Position numbers and translations under genes: made by a program
Source of the DNA: Pseudophaeomoniella oleicola
Taxonomy: Eukaryota; Ascomycota; Eurotiomycetes; Phaeomoniellales; Phaeomoniellaceae
Direction of reading: 5' to 3'
DNA length: 64,000 bases
Assembly (NCBI GenBank): GCA_003868215.1
Contig: QWDQ01000028.1
Location: 1-64,000, forward strand
In this document: positions 37,681 to 50,406 of the stretch, in pieces
How positions within the stretch are numbered: the first letter of the stretch is position 1
Layout of the letters: every line of letters starts with the position of its first letter
The notes under the pieces: model-generated
Told to the model about the DNA's origin: nothing
Seen by the model: only the letters and a program-made list of their open reading frames with translations
Databases searched by the model: none

Positions 37681-40600
37681 ATGGCTCCAGGGTTCGTTAG
37701 TGCTACCTCTCCTTCCGAGGGTTTCCTTTCCAACGGTCACAACTCCGATGCCAATGGCCACGCTCATGGCCAGACCAATGGCGAGACCAACGGACAGACC
37801 AACGGCCACACCAACGGCCACACCAACGGCCACACCAACGGCCACACAAATGGTCACACCAATGGCCATCCAGGGACTAGTTCACCCTCCTCATTGTCGG
37901 ATGAAGGCAGCATGCCCATTGCTGTCGTAGGTATGAGTTTCCGTGGTCCTGCCGACGCGACCAGCGTCGAGAATCTATGGAAGATGATTGGCGAGAAGCG
38001 AGAGGGCTGGAGTCCCATTCCCAAGGAGAAATGGAACAACGACGCTTTCTACCATCCAGATAACACAAGGCACGGAACGGTAAGAGATCGGAGGGGAAAA
38101 CCAACGAGAAGATTTCAAGGCTGATGATATGTCATGGTGCCAGATAAATGTCACCGGCGGTCACTTCTTCTCTGAAGATCTAGCACGTTTTGATGCCCCC
38201 TTCTTCAACATGACTGCCACAGAAGCTGCCGTAAGCTGATTCCCATGAAGCTATTTCGGGAAGTGCAAAAAAGCTGACCTTGAGATATAGGCCCTGGATC
38301 CCCAGCAACGGCTGCTGCTCGAAGGAACATTTGAAGCTTTAGAGAATGGTAACAAATTCCGCAGATCCGAGCAAAAATAGCAAGGAAAAGAGAAGTGCTA
38401 ACTTGGAATTTCTGACAGGTGGCATCCCACTCGAGAGCATCATGGGCAGCAAGACCTCGTGCTTTGTTGGCTCTTTCAGCTGTGACTACAACGACATGCT
38501 ACTCCGCGACCCGGACTCGGTTCCCATGCACCAATGCACAAACGCCGGCCAGAACCGCGCCATGATCGCCAATCGTGTTTCTTACTTCTTCAATCTAAAA
38601 GGCCCCAGTGTAACAGTCGACACAGCCTGTTCTGGCGGTCTGGTCGCTCTCCATCTCGCCTGTCAGAGTCTTCGGACCGGCGATGCCAAACTTGCCGTTG
38701 CATCCGGCGTGAATGCGATCCTCAGTCACGAGTCCATGTGCACCATGAGTATGATGCGGTTTCTGTCCCCTGAAGGACGCTGCTATACCTTTGACGAAAG
38801 GGCGGGTGGATATGCGCGAGGGGAGGGCGTGGGCTGTCTGATTTTGAAACCTCTGGCCGATGCCATACGAGACAACGATCCTATACGCGCCGTGATTCGG
38901 GGAACCGGATCCAACCAGGATGGAAAGACATCTGGTATCACTCTTCCCAGTAGTGCAGCGCAGGAAGACTTGATACGCAGCACATACGAGGCGGCGGGGA
39001 TCGATCCACTCGAGACCGAATACGTTGAAGCCCACGGGACTGGCACGCAGGCAGGAGATCCCCTAGAAACCGGGGCGTTGTCCCGAGTATTCTGTCAGGG
39101 ACGATCTCCTGACAAGCCTCTTCGCGTGGGTTCAATCAAAACGAATGTCGGACATCTCGAAGGTGCCAGCGGTGTTGCGGGAGTGGTCAAGGCCATCTTG
39201 ATGCTGGAAAATCGCTTCTTCCTACCCAACCGCAATTTCGAGAAACTCAACCCCCGCATCCCTCTAGAGCAGTGGAAGCTCAAAGTCCAGCTTGAAGCCG
39301 AGCCATGGGAAACACCAGGTTCGCACCGTATTTCTGTCAACAGTTTCGGATACGGTGGGAGTAATGCCCATGTGATCCTTGAAAATACCGAAGGTTTCCT
39401 GTCCGCCCACCGTCTGACGGGTTCATACAGAAAGGGAAAGGCGACCATTTCTAGGTTGCCTAAGGCTCTAGCTGATAATGAGGTTGTCGATGGTGGCGAG
39501 AAGAAAGAGGCACAGGGTAATGGACAGCCTCGGCTATTCCTCCTCTCAAGCCTTGACGAGGTCTCCGGTAAGCAACAGGCGGAAAAGTTGGCCCAGTACC
39601 TTCAAGAAAAGGGTGACAAGGCCGATGACGAATTCATGAACGATTTGGCCTTCACGCTGGGAACCCGGAGAACCCACTTTATGTGGAAGGCCGCTGTCCC
39701 AGGCACGACTGCAACCAATCTCGCAGAGAATCTATTGGAGAGAGTCAAGTTTTCTCGTGCCACCAAAAAGCCGACAATCGGGTTCGTCTTTACTGGCCAA
39801 GGTGCCCAGTGGTGTGGGATGGGCAAGGAACTCTTGAGCGCTTATCCGACGTTTGAGGAGTCCATCGACAAGATAGGGTCGTACCTAAAAAGTATCGGTG
39901 CGCCATATGATGTTAAAGGTAGGCATGAAACTGTCTCGTAGAGATCCCAACGGCAAGTTGCTAATGTTGCGCAGAGGAGATTACCAGGAACCCCAAAGGT
40001 TCTCAAATCAACCTTGCCATCCAGAGTCAGGCCATATGTTCCGCCGTGCAAATCGCACTTGTCGACCTGTTCACGTCCTGGGGGATCAGACCGGACTCTG
40101 TCACCGGACATTCATCCGGTGAAATTGCTGCTGCTTATACCATGGGAGCGCTGAGCTGGAAAGATGCCATGGCGGCTGCTTACTACCGTGGCGTTGTCTC
40201 GAGCGAGATGACCAAAACGCATCAAACCAAGGGTGCCATGATTGCTGTTGGGCTGTCACAGGAAGAGGCAGAGCCCTATGTGGCAGCACTGAAAAATGGA
40301 AAAGCTGTGGTTGCATGCGTCAACAGTCCATCTAGCGTCACTATTTCCGGTGATGTGTCGGCAGTTGATGAGCTCAAGGAAGTGCTGGACGAGAAGAAGC
40401 TCTTTGCTCGCAAGCTGGCCGTCGAAGTTGCGTACCACTCGCATCATATGCAACTCGTGGGCAACGCGTATCGCGAACTCATTTCTGGAATCAAAACCAA
40501 CGACAATCTACCCGCCGACTCGCCTGAGTTTTTCTCTTCAGTCACCGGCGAGAGGGCTGCTCCCTCCGAACTGGGCGCAGAATACTGGGTAAAAAATATG

Positions 40601-43600
40601 TTGGGCCAGGTCAAGTTCGCCAGTTCTGTACGACTCTTGTCTCTCGAGACCACTGATACCACTTCTCGAACCAGAAAGTTGCGTCGACGTGTGGGTGCCG
40701 CATCTAAGGCCAGTGTCGATCTAATCATTGAAGTCGGACCTCACTCGGCCCTGGCGGGACCCATCAAACAGACCCTCAAGGCGGACCGGGTGCTCAACGC
40801 GGCGTCAATTGCCTATGGAAGCGCTCTCCTGCGCAAGACTGATGCAGTAACGACCGTCCTCAACCTTGCTGGTACTCTTGTGTCATCTGGATGGCCTCTG
40901 GATCTTATCACATTGAATACGTCCAGCAAAGCCGCCATCAAAGACGGCATGCAGGTGCTGGTGGATCTCCCTTCGTACTCGTGGAACCACAACAATAAGT
41001 ACTGGGCAGAGTCTCGCATCAGCAAGGTATTCCGCAACCGCAAATTCCCTCGTACAGATCTGTTGGGAGCCCTGGATCAACATTCGAGTCCGATGGAACC
41101 GCGTTGGCATAACTATATCCGCACTTCCGAGATCCCTTGGGTCCAGGATCACCAGATTCAGTCCAATATCGTCTACCCTGCCGCAGGGTATATCGTCATG
41201 GCGATTGAAGCAACCTCACAGTGGGCTTCGGAGCATGTGCCCGACAAGACCATCACCGGATACACTTTGCGCGAGGTTGAAATTAGCTCTGCGTTGGTCA
41301 TTGGCGAAAGCACGCCCGAGGTCATGATTTCCCTGCGTCCCTATAGGACCAGTGCGCGCGGTGCATCAAAGTGCTGGCGGGAATATTCCATCCTGTCAGT
41401 GACTGGTGACAACAAATGGACCGAACATTCTACTGGCCTTATTCGAGTCCACTATGACTCCGAACCAGGGACTTCCCTGACTAGGGACGGCATACCATCG
41501 AAACAAGTACAAGAGACCATCGCCGATGCCAGCAAACGATGCACGATTCCCGTCAACGTCGAGGAATTCTATAAGTATCTCACTCAGCTGGGCCTCGGGT
41601 ATGGTGAGACATTTGCCAACTTGACATCTGCATCCTGTGCGCGCGACACATGCGTCGCAGAACTCGCTATCCCGGACACCGCGGCGACCATGCCAATGAA
41701 ATTTGAGCATCCCTTCGTTATCCACCCGGCCACCCTGGACAGTACTTTGCATGCTATGTTCGTTGCCGCGTCTGCTGAACGAGGGCCGCTCGAGGACCCG
41801 GCTGTCCCGATTTCAGTGGACGAGGTTTTTGTCTCGCCAGCACTGACCAACAAAGCCAACGACAAACTCAGCGTGTATGCTGTGACCAAGGCCAAGGACG
41901 AAAGCAACTTCGTGGCGTCGATCTGGGCCTCAGACAAGGCCACCGGACGCGTAGGACTGTCTATCAAGGGTATTACTTGTAGAGTCCTGCCCCGCGATGT
42001 TGGCGCAGGAATTGAAGATGGAAGACTTCGCGTTGGATACAACGTAAAGTGGGAGGCTGATCCAGAGCTCCTTTCGGCCTCTCAGATTGCATATCTGTGC
42101 AAGGCAGCTCCATCCCCGGAAGAGGAGCTCAAGCAGATGAAGCTCTACGAGGACTGCGCATTCGCCTATATCTCAGAGGCCCTCGGAAAAGTTGGCAATA
42201 CCATCCCAAATAACAGGAAACCTCATCTCCAGAAACTGTGGACATTCCTCACCGACGCTCTCAGCAAACGACAAAATGCCGCATCTGGAGAGCCCACCAA
42301 AGCCGTACTCCAGCACGAAGCAGATAAAGCAGGTCCCGAAGGCAGGCTTCTGCATGCCGTTGGGGAGCAGCTTCCAGCAATATTGCAAGATGAAGTAGAT
42401 CCCTGGGCTATCATGACCGGCGACGATCGTCTCGAAGAGTACTGGAACGACACAGCACGTTTTGTGAGGAAGTATGAGGTCGTTGCGCGCTACCTCCAGC
42501 TGCTCGGTAATAAAAATCCTCACCAGTCCATTCTCGAGATCAACAGTGGTACAGGAGGTACATCATCAGCTGTCCTGCAAGCTATCGGTGGAAAGAACGG
42601 TGCAGATTTACGACTGAAGCGGTACACTTGTACAGACCCTGATAGCACTCTGTTCGACACTGCCAAAGAGCGACTCTCCGAGTGGGCGGATCTTGTCAGA
42701 TTCAAACAGTTCAACCTCGAGGGAGACATCGAGGAGCAGGGGTTCGAGCAGAATAGCTTCGACGTCGTTGTCCTTGGACGCGGTCTCTTCTTGCACAAGT
42801 CTAAGAACCGAATTCTCAAGAACGTTCGCACACTGCTCAAGGATGGTGGCAGATTCATCTTCATCGACACGGTCAGTGAGCAGGAAAGTATTGCCAGATC
42901 CATGATCTATGGCACCTTGCCCAGCTGGTGGACGAAAGACGAGCAAGGCAAGCATTGCATTCATTCCTTCACGGAAGACGAATGGCACCAGGCATTGCTG
43001 CAGACACATTTCTCCGGACTGGACGCCTCAATCCGTGATAGGCAGATCACAACAGGCTACGAATCCTCGATCATGATCACCCAGGCTGTCAAGGAAAGAC
43101 ATGCCCAGTATTCCACACCGGAGATCCTTGTCATTAGTGAACAGCAAGACTCCAGAGTTTCTGTGGACAAGTTGGTTGCTGGCCTGAAGAGCATTGACGC
43201 AAAGGTCCAGGTATCCTCCATTGCCGAAGCCAAGCCTGATGATCGCATCTGCATTGTGCTCTCCGATCTCAGCACTCCGCTCCTTGCCAAACCAGACGCC
43301 GCCCTCTTTGAAACTATCAAGGCCACGTTCACGCGGGGAAAAGGGGTTCTGTGGGTCACCCGCGGAGGTGTCAGCCCGGTTACCAATCCTACCGCGAGCT
43401 TGGTCACCGGTTTCGCAAGGACTGCCCGTGCAGAGAGTGGCGGTAGTAATATTATCACTCTGGACCTGGACGGAGAAACTGTCTTGTCTGACGACAGTGC
43501 TACTGAAGTGATACTGGAGCTCTTCCGGCATCGCCTGACTGCAGGGTCTCCGGAAACTGCAGAGCTGGACGTGGAATATGCAGAAAAGGGTGGAGTTTTG

Positions 43601-45970
43601 CGCATTCCTCGACTTGTAGATGATGCCGAGGTGAATGAGACCCTGACGAAGGTTCTAGGCCAAGCTGCACCTGTTGACCGGCCTCTTCATCAACCTGGTC
43701 GTAAATTGCGTGCAATGACAAGTGCTCCAGGCCAATTCAATACTATTCACTTCGCCGATGACGATACACAACCAGTCGAGCTCCCAGACGACTGCATCGC
43801 AATTGAGGTCAGGGCATCTGGCATTGGAAAGCGCGATCTGCAACTCGCTAAAGGACCGGCGAGTCAATCATCGCTGGGTTCCGAATGCAGCGGTGTTGTG
43901 TACGCAGTTGGTAAATCGGTGACTGACTTCTCTGTCGGCGATCGGGTGGCCACTTTGGGCTCCAAAACAGTGACCAATTACCACCAGGACAAGGCTTCTT
44001 CTTTTCAAAAGATCCCAGAAAACATGAGTTTCGAAGAGGCAGCGGCTCTACCTCTGGCATATTGCACTGCATACTACGTCGTGTATAACTTGGCTCGGGC
44101 CCACGATACAAACACCAACACGGTCCTGATTCATGGCATCGCAGAGCCAACGGGATTAGCAATCGTGGAAATCTTGCGACTAGTTGGTGTCCATCCACTG
44201 GGAACGGTGAGCAGTTCCGAGGAAAGGGAATTCGTTATCAAGAACACTGGAATCCCCGCGGATCGCATCTATTTGTATAACGATGATAATTTCGCGGATG
44301 AGATTATGTGGATCACCAAGGGCAATGGCGTGGACGTGATTATCGACTCACTGGGTGGCGATGAAGAATTGCTCCGCCAGTGCTGGAACTGCATTGCCCC
44401 GTACGGCCGGTTCATTGAACTTGGTGAGAAGAGAATTGCAAGCAACAGTCGACTGGAAATGGCCAACTTCTCCAAAGGCACGCTCTTTGCTTCCTTTGAT
44501 CTCTCTGATATGTGGACGGTGAGAAGAAGCATTGTTGAGAAGCTGTGGGCTGACGTGATGAGCCTGTTTCACACCGGAACCATCCACGGCCCTGCCGTGC
44601 TGTCGGTGCATGATTTCTCGGATATTGGAGGTGCCTTGACTGAACTGGAGAATGGAAGCACTAACAAGGTTGTCGTTTCTGCTCCATCAGGGACTATTGT
44701 TAAGGTATGTATGAGGCGACCCGCTCTTGGTTGTTTGATTTTGACTGGATTCTGCAGGCTCTTCCCGAAGACAGGAGTGGCGAGCTCTTCCGTCCTGATG
44801 CTTCATATCTTCTTGTTGGTGGTCTAGGCGGTATCGGTCGAGCAACTGCTTCCTGGATGATTGATCACGGTGCCAGGAACCTGATTTTCGCCAATCGCAG
44901 CGGTTTGGACAGAGCCGAGTCACAGGAGACAGTTGAACAACTCCAAGCGAAGGGCGCCACAGTTGCTGTGTACCGCTGCGACATCAGCATCGAGTCCCAG
45001 GTGGTTGAAATGGCAAGCAGGGCAGCTCACGACATGCCGCCGATTCGTGGTTTGATCCAAGCCGCCATGGTTCTCAGAGTATGTTTGCGTTTCACCTTTC
45101 CCTTTTCGTATTGTATATTATCATTGCTAACCAATCTCCCAGGACATGTTAATTGAAAAACTCAGCGTCGATGACTACAACTTAGTCGTGCAGCCCAAAT
45201 TTCAAGGAACATGGAATCTGCACAAACACTTACCACACGATATGGATTTCTTCACGATGCTCTCGTCGGTCAGTGGAATTATTGGCAATGCCACTCAGTC
45301 TGCATACGCAGCGGGCAACACCTTCATGGACTCCTTTTCCGCCTTCCGCAATCGCCAGGGCCTCCCTGCCATCACGCTCGACCTCGGCGCAATCACCGGC
45401 GTGGGTTACCTTTCTGAAAACAAGGAACTCCTTGCCGCCATGGAGCAGCAAGGATTTGAAGGTACCAACGAGCAGATGCTCATGGCACTCATCCTGACCG
45501 CCACCACCAGGGCACGACGTCATGGCACACAGGCCCAGATGATCACGGGTCTCGGACGGTGGGTGGAAGGTAAGTCGCTGGGCAACTTTTCCGAGGCACT
45601 CTTCGCCCACTTCCGACGCCAATCGAACTCTGGGGATCAAGGCGGAGGTGACAGCGATGCGGATCACACCCAGGAAGAGCTGCGTGCCTGCCAGACCCTG
45701 GATGAAGCCACCGGCGTTGTGTGCGAGGCACTCACCAACAAGATCGCTACAAGGCTTGGTACTGCAGCCACCAATATCAATACGTCCAAGGGACTGTCCG
45801 AGTACGGGGTCGACTCCCTGGTGGCGGTGGAGTTGCGTACATGGATTGCCAAGGAAATGGCCAGCACCATACCCATCCTCGAATTGTTGGCCAGTTCGTC
45901 GCTATTGCAGTTGTCGGCCAAGATTGCATCTCGATCGACTTTGGTGAAAGTCCCCGAGACGTCTGCATGA
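37681..45970 (+). CDS. FUB1: highly reducing polyketide synthase, FUB1 homologue
   Basis: Seven exons (37681-38079, 38144-38230, 38291-38348, 38419-39918, 39975-44704, 44758-45078, 45143-45970) give 2640 aa. Domain order is KS-AT-DH-MT-ER-KR-ACP. KS: Cys252 in DTACSGG, His387 in EAHGTGT, His427 in [10 protein letters not shown]: Ser728 in GHSSGE. DH: His1074 in the hot-dog motif ([13 protein letters not shown]) and Asp1270 in [10 protein letters not shown]. The MT region keeps [10 protein letters not shown] (1534-1543) but its catalytic loop is altered. The ER loop reads HGIAEPTG (2068-2075), where HAAAGGVG-like sequence is usual. KR: GGLGGIG (2279-2285), Ser2407, Tyr2420. ACP: Ser2590 in GVDSL. 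There is no thioesterase. The N-terminus has eight TNG(H/Q/E) repeats. It should build a short chain, C6 in fusaric acid. Confidence 0.92.
37774..37869 (+). repeat. 12-bp coding minisatellite, eight Thr-Asn-Gly-His units
   Basis: Eight in-frame copies of ACCAACGGCCAC or close variants encode a TNGH-type linker ahead of the ketosynthase of the PKS. Differences between copies are mainly third-base or His/Gln/Glu changes. Length variation between strains would keep the frame. Confidence 0.9.
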
Positions 45971-46932
45971 GACCGATCTTAAACAGTGCTTATTTCATAT
46001 CAGAGGAATACCGAGATGGGGTTGGGAAAGAATGGTATCTGTAGGAGGATGGAAATTTTGCAATTCTGGAACGGGAATCTCTTCACTAGACTGAATGAAC
46101 TTTGCTGCGTTTGTTAGTAATTAAAAATCAAGGATCAATAACACACTTTTGAAGCATTTCATTTGACTGTAAAGGAGATTTCTCAACCCCGCTGGACTTG
46201 ATGCCTCGTGGAAGGTAGAGGATAGACGTTCAATTAGTACATAATCCCTTCTACAGGGAAACCTGAATAGGTATAGTAATCAACTCCAATATTAGAAATC
46301 CTCCAATATAAGCAACCAAATGTAATGTCCAGATTATTTTTCCTATAGAAAAAAATATAATTAGTTCAGCTATTTAGAGCTATTATTAATTAAAGGAAAC
46401 TCTTCTACTATAATTATAAAAAGAATATGAGGGCTTATAACCTATGAGATGGACATCAGCTTAGCCTGGCTCTCCCGAACAATCACCGCGCTCAGAGCGG
46501 CATCACCGCTTGACCCAATCGGGGTGAGGTCGGGGCAGAATCTTGTGCTCTCCGCTTTGATGTCAAACAAAAATAAGTCTTGGGGTGATTCGATTCGCAA
46601 ATCCATTGTCGTCGTCCTACCCTCTCCCTTTCTTCCGACCCTCTGTGTCCTCTGCTTTCAGGCTACCTATGCTCGGTCAACGTCGCTTGTGATACCTAAA
46701 TCCCGGGGGACTACAATACTAGATCACAGCTTACCTTGCCCTTCATTTGCTGGCATTGACTTGTCAAGTACAACGGGCGACGACTGAAAGCTACCTCCTT
46801 TGACCTTGCGATCGAACCATATATTCAGCTATAGCCTTTGTGCAACACCAATTCCGGCGTAGGCTTCTTAGACTTCCAAGCGTGTCTTTTCCTCTCTACA
46901 ACGACAACTCGACGCACGCATCCTGCAGAGTC
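45971..46932. other. right cluster border with AT-rich island
   Basis: No gene seen. The stretch from about 46110 to 46440 is AT-rich (20-25 percent G+C by count at 46321-46440) with no open frame, then composition returns to normal near 46450. The part after 46600 is the promoter and leader of eIF2A. The island may be a decayed repeat at the cluster edge. Confidence 0.55.
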
Positions 46933-49415
46933 ATGGCTGCGCCAACTCAGTTTGCTTGTATGTACACCCTTGCAAGGATCCCCCTTCTTCCATATCAACG
47001 CGAACCGATGAAGAGCTAACACATGTCTAATAGTCCGACACCTCAAAGGGATTGGCATCGTCGATGCTGCTCCCGTCTATGAGCCGCTCTCTGGATTCGA
47101 AAGGTATGCAATATTAAGTCCGCGTCGTAAAGCGAGCTCAAAATCATCCTTTCTTACTATAGCATGCTAATACATGATGAAAAGACCAGAAGGAAACCTT
47201 CGATGCTGCACATACTCACCTGATGGTCGATACTTTGCTTGGGCAGCCCCAGATAAGTCAGTCGGTCTTCACATGCCACGTGAATCTGGCACTAACAAAC
47301 AGGAATAGGGTCAACATCATCGATGCCTCTGTCGGGCACATAATCACCACGCTACCTACCGAGAATGTTTACGAAATTGGTTTCTCCCCGAAAGGCACGT
47401 ACGTCATCACCTGGCAACGGCCATCGAAAGATGAAGCAACTGGGGACGCGGTCAAAAATCTGAAGGTATGGAGAGTGCTTGAGGAGAATGGAGGTGACGA
47501 CGCCAGGAGGGAAACTGTGGGTAGGTTTGTGCAAAAGTCACAGACAGGGTGGAACTTGCAGTACACCAACGACGAATTATTCTGCGCCAGGGTGGTCACG
47601 AACCAGGTTCAGATCTACGAGAGCCATGAGCTGTCGAAGGTCTGGAACAAACTCCATGTCGAAGGTGTGGCCGATTTTGCTGTGTCGCCAGGCGAAACCC
47701 ATTCGATTGCGGTTTTTGTTCCTGAAAGAAAGGTGAGGAAAGGTGTCGTCAACCTAGCTAGGCTTGCACTTACAATAACCAGGGCCTACCCGCATCAGTG
47801 AAGATCTTCAATGTGCCCGAAGAAAGCCCTGTCTCTCAGAAGAGCTTTTTCAAGGGTGACAAGGTCCAGTTGAAGTGGAACGACAATGGGACCAGCTTGA
47901 TTGTGCTGGCGCAAACAGAGGTCGATAAGACTGGCAAAAGCTATTATGGAGAGACGACCCTTTATCTTCTCAGTGCAAATGGCGGGTTCGATTCGAGAAT
48001 TGATCTGGGTAAGCCCTTCTATGGACTTTTTTATTATCCTCCACTGACCCATGCTAGATAAGGAAGGCCCTATTCACGATGTCACTTGGTCTCCCAACTC
48101 AAAGGAATTTGGTGTGGTCTATGGAACAACCCCAGCGAAGACGACAATATTCAACCAGCGTGCAAAGTCCGTACATTCGTTCCCGTTAAACCCAAGAAAT
48201 ACCATTCTATTTTCACCACACGGCCGTTTCGTGTTGGTAGCAGGATTTGGAAACTATGCTGGTCATACGGACATCTACGACCTCGAGAAAGATTATGCCA
48301 AGGTATGCACTATTCAAGCTGCTAACACCAGTGTGTGTGAGTGGTCGCCAGACGGTAAATTTATTCTCACTGCTACGACCAGCCCACGCCTCAGGGTTGA
48401 CAATGGAATTCGCATCTGGCATGTGGGAGGTGGTTTGATGTACAACGAGGAACACCATGAATTGTATCATGTTTGTTGGAGGCCACAATCACCAACCGTG
48501 CATCCTCTGGGCGACCCCTTCAATCCAGTCCCAGCTCCGCACGCGTCGGCCCTAAAGTACCTTGAGACGTCAAAGACTCCAGCCAAACCGGCAGGTGCAT
48601 ATCGACCACCTGGAGCTCGAGGACAGTTGACTCCGTTGGCTTACAAGAGGGAAGATGAAGGTGGTTCTGGGTACATCAGGACCGAAGGTATCTCGTCCTT
48701 CAGCGCCAGTATCAATGGATTTGGAAAGCCAAGGAAGAGGGAAATACCCGGTGCAGACCCAGTCGATGAACAACAGAGCCAGCCGCTTCCACCTGGTGCC
48801 GCACCGGGAGGGGGTGTGAGTCTGACGCAGGATGGTGATCAGCAATTGAGTAAAGCGGCAGCTAAGAACAAAAAGAAAAGAGAGGCCAAAAAAGCTAAGG
48901 AAGCGGCGGATAAGTCTGGACAGCCGACACCTGAGCTGCAACCTCCTGCCCGACCACAGGAACCCTCACGAAGTCCTGATCGAAAGGCTCACGAGAGAAG
49001 TCGCAGCAAGGGCCCCAATCAGCGAACTCGAAGCAGATCAACTGCTGCTCAACGACCGAGGGGTAATACTTCTGCAGGATCTCACGCAGCACAGCAAGCT
49101 CAACCAAATGGCTATACCACGACACCTAAACATCCTCCTGGTCTGCCGATTCATACTAGGCCTGCAGCTATCAATACTACTCCTGCCGCAAGCCAAGCAC
49201 CGGAGGTACAGATTACATCTCCTACGACTCCCGGATCTTCAAATCCACAGGAGAAGAAGATCAGAGGACTTCTGAAGAAGATTCGAGCTATCGATGACCT
49301 CAAGATGAGACTAGCGGGAGGTGAGAAACTCGAGGATACGCAAGTCAAGAAGATCCAGACCGAGGATTCTGTGAGGAATGAGTTGACAGCTGCTGGGTAC
49401 ACAGGACCTGCCTGA
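46933..49415 (+). CDS. eukaryotic translation initiation factor 2A (eIF2A)
   Basis: Six exons (46933-46957, 47034-47103, 47185-47256, 47303-47732, 47783-48008, 48058-49415) give 726 aa. The order is a WD-like beta-propeller N-terminal half, with CTYSPDGRYFAWAAPDKNRVNI, VYEIGFSPKGTYVITWQRP, and the conserved centre DVTWSPNSKEFGVVYG, NTILFSPHGRFVLVAGFGN and CEWSPDGKFILTATTSPRLRVDNGI. A low-complexity basic region follows (NKKKREAKKAKEAADK) and then a C-terminal helical segment, EKKIRGLLKKIRAIDDLKMRLAGGE. This is the typical eIF2A layout. The factor delivers initiator tRNA to the 40S subunit in alternative initiation. It is a conserved housekeeping gene and marks the right border of the cluster. 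Confidence 0.92.
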
Positions 49416-50406
49416 TTCACAAAGAGCAGGAGTACTAGTCATTGATTTGGGCGTTGATTTCAAGAAGGTTCCATGCATGTGTTCTCTACGAAAAAGGATA
49501 GCATGATCGGCGTACCATCGTGGGTGGTGAATCGGGTCCCACTGCATGTTAAGTCATTCAGATGTCGTTGCATGTCTGGATCATGTTGCAATTGGGGACG
49601 TTTGTTTGGACATATGGCGGACAAGGCATATCGAATAACGCTATTCCGGGTCATGATAAGTTACCGGTCATTGCTGCATAGTGTGGTTCTTAAGCGCCTG
49701 ATGCAGCTGCAATTAGGTGTCCAACCATTGAGTGAGTAGATCTAGAGAGACATCGAATCGGACCCAAGAAAAGTACAGGGAATCAATATATAGAAAGCAT
49801 TTATTCGAACCGATTTGACACCGAATTCTTACCAAAATCAGGCTGTATGGGTCAAGCTTTTCTTGGCCTAACTTGGCAACAAAGCTTGCTTTTCTTGATA
49901 TCTGCTACACAAATGACGTACTATGTATGGTACTACGGTAGCACCATCTATCTCATCCTATCCTGTACGCACTGAGAGTGCACGATATCAGGATTCGTGG
50001 TTCATGCAAGATGGTGTCATGGTCGGTTTCAGAAATGGAACGGTGTTTACAGTAGATACCCATGACCTGTAGGTCCTTACCTGGATAGGTAGGTTGGAAG
50101 ATGGGAAGGTTGTGCTTGGTTGGTCGGTTGGTTGTTTGAGTGATCGTGTGGAATGGCCGATGACGACCTGTTTGAGCCACATCCTACGTACAGCACCAAA
50201 GTAATCCTGGAGGCCCCTACGTAGTAATTAGTAGGTGGTCAGCATACCTATTTATATCGCGTGCTTGTTGTAACAACTATAAAGCCTCATCTTCATTCCG
50301 TACTGATCTAGCTACCTGGGTATAGTACTTCTTGATACTTCTCATACAGTAAAGGAAATCTCTTACATAAATCACCCTGCAACAAAAACCAACCAACAAA
50401 CTGAAA
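49416..50406. other. intergenic region
   Basis: No gene seen. It holds CTACGTAGTA-type motifs (near 49927 and 50217) and a GGTTGGTCGGTTGGTTG run near 50117. The last 150 bp are the leader of the small gene at 50407. Confidence 0.55.

Noticed and set aside
37672-37869. minus-strand frame of Val/Gly/Ala repeats
   Set aside because: It is the antisense reading of the TNGH minisatellite in the PKS.
27814-45970. aflatoxin- or lovastatin-type cluster (AflR-like regulator, LovG-like hydrolase, HR-PKS)
   Set aside because: No non-reducing PKS, second PKS, acyltransferase or P450 is present, while the homoserine enzymes, the A-T-R reductase and the FMN oxidase point specifically to a FUB-type pathway.
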